A stretch of DNA of 64,000 bases, taken from Elysia chlorotica. Lineage: Eukaryota; Mollusca; Gastropoda; Plakobranchidae. Every line of letters starts with the position of its first letter. Position 1 is the first letter of the stretch. Both the position numbers and the translations under genes were made by a program. The notes beneath the pieces were generated by a model. It made no database searches, was not told the DNA's origin, and worked only from the letters and a program-made list of their open reading frames with translations. The stretch lies in NCBI GenBank assembly GCA_003991915.1, contig RQTK01000033.1, positions 196,897-260,896 of the forward strand, in the 5' to 3' direction. This document shows, in pieces, positions 11,701-21,720 of the stretch.

Positions 11701-13937
11701 CCTACATAGACCCCTGCCTGCTGGACGTCATGTCAGACCCCGACCTCGACAGGCACTTCATCCTCAAGTGCAAGGTGTGGCTCGCTAGGCTAAGCTCGGA
11801 TAAGATAAGAAAACATTAATCCCTCATAAAGAAATAAAACATAGCCAATCAGCAACACATTAATTCAACCCATTATAATTCGGAACGAATTGACAATTTA
11901 CTTAAACAAATATCACAGAAACACAAAAATAAAATTCCTAAAATTTGAATTGGTCTATATCCCTATCATGAATAGAGATGGAGAGCTGTTGGTTGTATTT
12001 GTAATGTGAGATTTTCTTTATTTTGTTTAATTAATCGGTGTCATCAACTTTTATATCAGCTGTTAAGGCCTAATTATCTCTACTATTTTTATTTTTTTTG
12101 CGTAGCCGCCGGTCCTAAACCTGTTGTTATTTTGATGGGAGATGTTGTTTTTTTTTTAGTTGTGAGTGAGTGTCGTGGTTTTGTGTTGCTTTTTGTTGTT
12201 GTTGCTGTTGTTTTTGTTGCTGCTGTTGTTGTTGTTGTTGTTTCCTGTTATTTGTTTTGTTTGTTTTCGTTTTGTTGTTGTTGTTTTTTTTGTTTTTTTT
12301 GGGGGGGTTGTTGTTTTTTTGGGGTGGTGTTTTTTTTCTGTAGTTGTTTTTTACGATGAGCTATATTTAGTGACAGCACCTGAGAATATTACCGACTCCC
12401 ACTTTCTCAGGGAGCCAGTGAGTTCCGCGGCACGGAGCTGGTGGCGTTCGAGCTGTGCGACTACACGCTGGCCGAGTACATCCAGATCGTGCAGCTGTCC
12501 CAGCACCAGGACCCGCTCTCCGCTAGCAGGCTCGCCTGGCAGCTCCTAGAGGCCGTCAAGTTCGTGCACCAGAACCTCGGCATCCCGCACGGAAACCTCA
12601 AGGTGAGTTGTTCAATCCAGCACTATTTAGTCTATATATTGTGGAGGGGCCCCAAGACAACCGTCTGGCCGCTAGTCAGAGATAATGCGGGGAGGCTTGG
12701 ACTCCTTTTTTAGCTGGTCACATTATACTGACATAACGCAACCAGCCAGGGACGAAATCGATATAACAAATTTTTGATTGATCGTGTGTTTTGTACTGGG
12801 AACCTCCCGGGGGCGCGGTGGCCCAGGGGAAGAACATCAGCTTCCGGCGCAAAAGGTCCCGAGTTCGAATCCTGGCGGTTGCGTTCCCTACTGGTTGGGT
12901 CGGTGTCAGTATAATGTGACCGGCTGAGACAGGAGTCATGGTATCCCCGCTCTGTCTCGTGTGTGGTGTGGCAGCACTATAAATTGTCAGACGTCAGTCT
13001 TGGGGTCCGTCCACAATATAGCTATATTGTGCTGATGTTGGACGTTAAACCAACTCAACAACATCAAAAACATTGCCTCTCAACTCAACTCAACTCAACT
13101 GGGAATCTCCCGATTGAGAGACTAACACCCCTGCCATTTACAGTAGTTCGCCTCACCTCACGGCGGACACACATTGTCATGTCTGATTATTGTTTTACGA
13201 GAGTGGAAAACATTGGTGGCATGATCAGAGTAGCCACGTGCTTTAACGAGTGACCAACAGTCACCTTAATAATAATGCCTTTTCTCTTCAACATAATGTA
13301 ACTTGGATTGATAGTTACATCAAATATGTACTTTAGTGTTAGCGAGGATTTTTTGACTGCTTTTTTGGTTTTTGTTTTGTTCTGTCTTGTTGTTTTTTTT
13401 TTTTGTTGTTTTTTTTTTGTTTTTTGTTGTTGTTTGTTTAGAACAGAATAACAAGAATAAAAGAAACACAACGTTCGGAAATCTTTACATGGAATAAAAT
13501 AACAGAAGGCATAGTAAAGGGGGGGAAACGTCCCTTGTAGCAAGGCGAAGTTCAAACTCTTGTTATTTCCCTTCTCTCGAAGAAAGTCGTCAGAACAGCT
13601 TATTTTGATCATTGAAGATCGCCGACTACAATACTAGCACTGTAGCAATACTCTCAGGTGCCGAGCTTAGAAAAAACTACAAAAACTAAAACAAAAAAGG
13701 GTGAGCGATTTTGGTGGACAGTCCTGTCGCGATAGAATCACATGGTGGATCACATGGTGGAGATATTATATGCCTCTAGACATGACGTCTGCTGTTTTGC
13801 TATCCCACAAGACAAAAACGCACATTTTGAATGGAAGTTATATCAATAATATATTCTGATAATAATCAGCTTATTGCTTACTTTACTATAAAAAACGGTT
13901 TCATGATGCTTTTAAATTATTATCAGAATATATTATT

Positions 13938-13991
<54 letters not shown>

Positions 13992-14509
13992 TCTCATTGT
14001 AAGTATATATATATTAGTACGGATTAAGAAAAGTGCTCAATTGATTTAAGAGCTAGATAATACAAATAATTAATCTTTACTCACATAAACATTTGTGTTT
14101 CGGAGGGCGCCATTGCGCTCCTTTCTTCAAAAAAACGTTTGTGGATCGTTTTTCATTTCGTTCGTTCTTTCTATGTTAGTTAAAAGCATCCATTTTGTAC
14201 ATATGTGTGTGTGTGTATGTGTTTGCTGTCTCTCTCTTACTCTCTGTCTCTCTTTCTCTCTCATTCTCTGTTGACAAACCTGGGTCGGGCACATCCCCTC
14301 CCAGTCGCGAGTCCCTCTTCCTGACTTGAGACCCTCCGTGACGAGTGGTGATACCACATCCCCCAAGCCGGAGTTTGCCCTCTCCATCCACGAAGATCCA
14401 GGATGGCTGACCAGCAACAATAAGAACAAAATAATAAGATTTCTCATATACTATATACATACTACTACTACTACTACAATACTATACTATATATACTATA
14501 CTACTACAT

Positions 14510-14563
<54 letters not shown>

Positions 14564-17500
14564 TACTACTACTACTACTACTACTACTAAAAATAATAAT
14601 AATACAATAATAGTCAACGAATATAAAATTGCAAAAGAAAAAGATATAGTGATCGAGAGAGAGATGTTGCAAACTATCATCTTTACCAGTGTTTGCAAAG
14701 AATTCTTTGAGGTGAAAAGTGACGGATTACTGTTGGTTGTTGATGGTGAGATGGAAAGATATATAACTGTATATGACGCTGTGATATACATCGAGGGCAT
14801 TAAGACAAAGACTTTGAATCGGGTTTTCAGGCCTAATAATATAAACTTAAGAGTAAAATACACTGCAGTTGAATGAAAATAGAGTTTATTAAAGATGTTC
14901 AAAGGGCAGTGAGACGGGAAAGCGGAAGGGATAAAGAAAGATGGGGAAGATATTTCAAGAGAATGTGCAATAGAGATGAAGCACTGGTGTCAGGGATTAT
15001 AAATGAGAAGGGAAAGTGAAAACAGTAAATATAGAGATTAAGAGAAACCAGTCCAGAAATATATGAAGGCTAGAAGCGATCGCCCGATTTAGGAAATACA
15101 TTTATGTGGAAACAAAAATTCTATATGTGATTCATTCATAAAGAGGCATGCCTGAATGGTTCATTAAAAGTGGGACGCGGGTATATTTATGTGTAATTTA
15201 AACAAAATAATATTCAAAATTTGTAGAGAAACATGCCAAGGAGGAATTGATCAGCACCATTAAAAAGCGCTTATTGACTTCTCGATAATATGTACTTGCA
15301 GCCAAGTTTTATTTTACATCTCTCAGGCTTAGAAAATTAAAAATTTTATATAATATTATGTTACTTATTTTTTTACGATCTTTTTGGAGTAACCATTGTT
15401 GTGTTTTCATACAAGTGATTTATGGTAATAAAAAAAACACCACTTTGCTAGAATGCAATGATTATTTTCTGTTTCGGTCCAATAATTGTCTTCGTCTCAA
15501 ACTTAGACATGCGATCAAATCCAAACCGCTCCACCCTAAAATCCCGAATTTTACAGTAAAATTAAAAATGGGCCAGAGAATTTTAGAGTCTTAAAACTAA
15601 TAACATCAAACGCCTAATCAATTTTTAACGAAAATTAACGAATTAATGAAACTAAAAATGTATGAAAAAAACGAACAGACACAGCAATTACTGCTTCCTC
15701 CCCTTCCTTGAACAACAAACAAATCGAAAGTGCTATAAATATTGATTCTTTTTATTTTCTAAGTGCGTGTGCAAATTTTAATGCGCACAGTGCACCGTTT
15801 TCTTAGAACGCTTGGTTAATTATTAATTCTGATTATAAATTATTGAACCTACTTTAATTGGATGCAACCTCTTCAAGCAAACATATTAAGTTCCTAAAGT
15901 TATAGATCTTGACGATACACAATTTTGAGTTCAGCATATTTTAAATTTAGCTGTAATACTTTAGTTTTGTCCACCCTACAGTCCCCACGAATTTCGTGGG
16001 TTCCCAGCTAGTGAGTAATATTTGGTAAAAGAAAGCAAAGAACTCTCTCTTAGTTTAACGTCCTCTGTGTTTTCAATGAAGATCATACACCGCAACGGGA
16101 TCCAAATTGGAATACCCGTGACTTGACGGTTCAAATTGTGCAAATACCAACTAAACCAATAGAGAGAAAATGCAAGGCGGCCTGGGCGGGGATCGAACCC
16201 GCCAACTTCTGATTAGAAGCGCTTTGCTTTGCCCTTGGACCACCTAGTCCCTAGTTTTAATGAAGCGGTAAGGCAGGCCTGTTTATCAATCAATCAGAGA
16301 GAGGAGACGGGGAGTCTGGACAGCCTCAGCTGGGGCATCAAGATCGCTCAATCATACAAAAAGGCTCATCTTCCTGAATGCCCTCCAGCTTGTCACCCTA
16401 TCGGGGCCCCGAGGGCAACTAAAGGGTGTTAAAAAATGGAGTAAAAAATAGAGACTGAAAGAGGAGTAGAGAGAGGGGGGTAGAAGGAGATAGATTGAAG
16501 AGAGAAACAGATAGGGGAGAGAGAAGGAGAGGGACCCATTACAGAGAATGTCTCTCAGCTTCGTTAATATTGTGGAATTTGCATTGATTTATTTTCTTTG
16601 CCTATAAATGTTAAAAATTTATAAATTTTAATTAATCTTAACTTGACTTGAGTATAGAATAATTATGTCTGGATAATACAACTAATGTCAAAAACACGGA
16701 AAGAGATTCTATTCAAAATGTAATAGTTTCCTATTAGGAGAGTGAGTTCTGTGCATATGCGTTAAAGCGCGGGTCAATGCTTTCGATATGTCATCATCCA
16801 TGCATTGATGTTAAAAGCGACCTACTGTATGATTTAGAGGCTGATTAATCTAACCAATTGCTCAAACGAGTTCATTGAAAGTATGCACATTATGTCTGCT
16901 GTTCATAATAATTGGTTTTTACTCTATTTATCGCACTCTTCTATCTTTGTTCGTGAATACACTGCGTTTTTCGAGGTTAACAAACCGATGGGGTATTTCC
17001 AGGCGTTATAAGTTGGCAGGAAAATACAACCATTCTCTTACCAGAATTATAATAAGTTCTTTATTTACGGTGACTAGCTGATCTGATGGCTGTTTAAGAA
17101 CCATATCTGCATTTTTTTTGTCATGTGCTTTTCAGAACTTACCCGATGAGCAGTAGACGGGTGTGGAGTGGGCGAGTGTGATGTGGGCGAATTTTTAAGA
17201 ATTCTTTTGTATAGTTGAGTTCCGCCTCAACAACTGCAACGTGTGACTGCCACGCGTATATTTAGTTTTATTTAATTCTGAAATCCATACCTCTTTGAAC
17301 CCTCGTAATGAGATGAGAGATATACACGGTTGACGTTCTTAACTCATCACGAGGTGCCACTGGACATATAGAGGTCAATCTGGTACACCACCATTGACCT
17401 GACCTCTCAGCAAAGAAGTGAGCACGAAAGCAACCTAACAAACAAAATTTGATTCAAACGCATCGATCTTCTCCTCACAGCCGTACTCCTTAACGTATTG

Positions 17501-20500
17501 CTAATTTCTCGCCCGCTAGAATTTCTCCTCGTGCCTCACATATGCCAAAATTGCAAAATGGCGTCTTCTGTAGAGTTAAGTTTAATACATGAGTACATGT
17601 TTACAACACAGACAGAGAACCAATCATAAATCACCGACAACAACGACGAACCAATTGAATGTTATGAGCAGAAAAATGCTAACGTGACATTTAAGCAAGG
17701 TAGTTATTCATGAATTAGTAAAATTAACACAGATTAGATTTAAGTCATAAAACATAACAATACTTCCTAACACTGCCTAGTCTAGATTGTGGTATGCATC
17801 CCCCACCCTCCATGATTAAGTCAATGCGTCATTAGATATTTTCACATAATAATGGTATGATTTGTTTAAGGAGCCCAAATGGACCGGTTGGGTTTTTCCC
17901 CACTTGGAGACTTAAAACATAACTTAAATGTAGACATGTTAGCTGGTGGATCAAAAAAAAAAAAAAATTAATCTCTACATCACCCAGGTAGAAAATAGGG
18001 CTAGATCAGCTGCTAGTGTTATTAGAGTAAAAGTCGTGACCTATAATTATTACACAATCGAAGTAGAGAAAGTCGTTTACCAAGGCAATCCCTACATCCA
18101 GCTATCCGTACATGGGATCTGTACATCTCTTAGAAAGAGATTGATATCCGTTTAAATGGCGATTAAAGTAGTCTACCGTTAGAAATCAATGAATATAGTA
18201 CTTTGTCCGCTCAGACAGAAATGAATTTTTAAGCTGATAATAATATCCGTTTAAAGGACGGCTAGGTATTACATTGTATATGCCTCACATATGCCAAAAT
18301 TGCGAAATGGCGTTGAAGTGACGCATCTTCTATTTAGTTCAAGTTTAATACTGCCTAGTCTAAACTGTGGTGTGCATCCCCCACGCTCCATCTCACACAA
18401 CGTTAGTGATTAAGTAAATGTGCCATTAGATCTTTTCACGTAATAATGATATGGCTTTTTAAGGAACCTAAATGGACCGGTTTAGTTTTTCCTTAAAACA
18501 TAACTTAAATGTAGACATGTTGTTAGCTGGTGGATCCAAAAAAGGTCCACATTTCTCTATATCACCCAGGTAGAGAATAGGACTAGATCAGCTGCTAGTG
18601 TTATAAGAGTAAAAGTCGAGACCTATAACTATTATACAATCGAAGAAGATAAAGTCTTTTACCAAGGCAATCCCTACATCCACCATGTCATCCGTATCCT
18701 AGTCGTTTTTGGTCACATCGCTAACCACTATCCCACGAGTATAAGACACTGCCAATATCCCCAGGTGGCAGGGATGCTGCTCTACTTCATCCTGACTGGG
18801 GGCCAGCATCCTTTCGGCGGCACGCCCCTGGAGGCGGAGGTGAACATCGCTCGCAGCGCCAGTCAGCTGGAACACATCGGGGAGGAGGTCAACGACCTGG
18901 TCTCCGGCATGCTCTACCCTGATCCTGTGGCCAGGCCCGCCATAGAGCACTGTCTTAAGTAATATTGGACGGAAAATTAATCATGTTCTAGTCTCACCAG
19001 TTTCACGTCTCTTGAGTTTCCACAAGAATGCGATAGGGAACGTGATTTTACACGAAGTTTCGCCCTGCCCGTGATATAGTCAAGCTGTCGACATGTGGCC
19101 GTTGTGATACCAACCAATGAATCAATCAATTTAGTTGATCTGAGTTGAGTTGGCTGCTTTACGTCCAGCGTCAGCACTACATAGGCTATATAGTGACGGG
19201 TCACAGGACTAAGATGCGACAATTTTAGGGGCTACCACAAAGAGGCTGTGCTTGGATACCAAGATTCCTGTCTCTGCTGTCCAAATTATACTGACACCGA
19301 CCCAACCATTAGGGGACTAAATCAGCTACTCAATATACTTATTGATTCCTTAAGCTCTCCATCGATAGGTTTAAAGTGCGAAAAAAATGTTTTCCTTCTT
19401 CTAGAATATAATCAAATAGGAAAGGACCATCTTCATAATAAATGTACATTTACACACTGCTTAATGTCATAGTCATATTTTGAAGATTCACGTATTAGTT
19501 TGTAGTATGGCACGATCCCGTAAGTGTGCACAGAGAGCTTTGCTGGTTTAGGAATAACAAATTGCCATTTTTGGAAGTTTAACAATGAGACGAAGGCCAG
19601 ATCAGAGGTGGGGAGAGACAGATAGAGAGGGGGGAGAGAGAGAAGGGAAGAGATATTTATGGATTTATGGATTTTTAGTCTATTCTAGCATTTGATTGTT
19701 TACAGTCTGTACGCCTTTGCTTCATAGTTGTATTTTTTTTATTTCAGGCATCCATTCTTCTGGTCTAACGAAAAGAAATTCCGACTGATTCTTATCGTTG
19801 GGTCCGATGTACTCACGGAGATGAAAACCGGGTAAGCAAAATAACATTCTATAGATATAATCCAATGGTGTCACAGTGCAGGGAAAATTATTTAGAGTAA
19901 GGCATAGTTTTTCCTTCAGAATTTGACACGATCATGTGAGCAAAGATTAAATAAATATGCAAAAAACAATCAATCTTTGGAAAGGTACAACCCATAATGG
20001 TAAAACTGCTCTTTTCTTGTTTGCTTTGTTTGTATGTGTGTGTGTGTGTGTGTGTGTGTGGTGTGTTTTTTTTCACCTGATTAACATTAGTCTGATAACA
20101 AGATATCCGTAATTATTTTTTTACAGAAACTTTTTTTTTTGGGTTCTTCGTGGTATAATTTTTTTAATCTTGTAAATAATTTGTATAGTGTATTATGGAG
20201 ATATTTAAAACAACTTTTATACTATTCATTATCAGTCAGTAGTGATTTTGTCATTGAAGAAAAGAAAATGACAGGTTTCAAACGAACATAATTTGTATTG
20301 GTTTCTGTCACTGGCTTAGTTTGACAATGAAAATAGTGGTTTTGTCTTTTTTAATTTTTCTACTCATTGCCTTTCTTTGTGTGTAGAGTTGCCCTGACTG
20401 GATCGGGATCGCCCACCATGATGGAGATTCTTAGTGTCATCAACATCACAGATGTCAGCCCTAATTGGGTAATTTACAATAGACTTTAGCCATCGAGTTC

Positions 20501-21660
20501 TGTATCATCAGGATTGCCAACCCTAATCGCCCACCCTTACCTGAGAAATTTTGTTTGGAACCGGGGGCTAGAAGAAATCAACAAAGATGTTTAGGACGTA
20601 ACATTTTGTGCTGGCAATCGTATTCGTATATTTTCGTATAGATGTCGATAACACTGATTCTCCAAGAGTCGTAACAATTTCATTAAATGCCAAAAAATCA
20701 ATAAAATTCTTTTATTCATTAATTGTCATATACATAGGTTATAGTACAATGAGCAAGTTTCAAGCACATTGTATTTTGATTTTTTTGTCTTGAGAAGAAT
20801 TTTTCATAAGGAGAGACACAAAGTATGGTGGAAATGAGAGGAGGAAAGATGACAGAGGCCATGGTAAAAGAATCAATCTAAGTTAGGGTAGTACATTCAA
20901 AGTCCAAGTTGTTTGGTACTCTACAGCTTAATAATCGTTCGCTTAATCACCAACCAAATCAAAGAGGGCTCCGAGAAGGGCAATGAATTGGGGTGACAGT
21001 CCACCTGGTATACAAGTCGATGGACAGGGCCTGTGGTGCAGGACACAAACGCTGCTGGGCAGGCTGCTAATCGATACACTGCTACTAATAAAACATCTTT
21101 TACCAGTTGAAACATTAACCTTCCTCTTAAACAATAGTCATTTGTTATATAAACACTTAAAGTAAAATCTTCAAGTGCACATTTATAGAGAAGGATTTTA
21201 TAAGCAGTTGTATAAATCCTTATACGTTTGTTTTTTCTATCAGGTGCAGGCCATTAATCCTGTGGTCATGAAAGAGATGCGATCTTTTCGTGTGTACAAG
21301 AACAGCCTGTCTGAGTTGACTCTTTTCATCTATAACTGTTGCCTGCATTTTGATAAAATGTAAGTCCCTATTTTATCCTGAATTTTAATTTTTTACCAAA
21401 ATAATATTAACAGTTGTAAATTTATCAGACAAATTTTAATTTGAACGTAAAATTGGCAGACTTTAGTCCTCTTGTTTTCGATATAAACTCGTCGCTTGAT
21501 GAATCCTTCTCTCTCTCTCTATCTCTCTCTCTTTCTCTCTTTCTCTATCTCTCCTCTCTCTCTCACTCTCTCTCTCTTTTTTCTCTCTCTCTTTATAGAG
21601 AGCATTTATAGAGTTAACGTTGGAGGTTAAACCAACTAAACTCAACTCCCTCTCTCTCTT

Positions 21661-21720
<60 letters not shown>

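Larger units (their letters stand above)
12603..18764 (+). other. Long repeat-rich intronic region around the inverted exon
   Basis: Holds the family A SINE, a perfect 25-bp inverted repeat (13842-13941), a long CT run, the inverted exon, an ACT run, a family B SINE (minus) and a diverged direct duplication (17532-18700). At least one plus-strand kinase exon is expected here and not found on either strand. Confidence 0.7.

Noticed and set aside
12718..12939. Minus-strand open frame of 73 codons
   Set aside because: It is the reverse of SINE family A sequence.
13635..13670. Possible missing APE exon on the minus strand (reads SAPES)
   Set aside because: The phase does not fit, a stop follows within ten codons and no further kinase similarity is seen.
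16176..16250. tRNA gene on the minus strand
   Set aside because: A and B boxes are good, but the acceptor stem does not pair; better explained as the head of a SINE.
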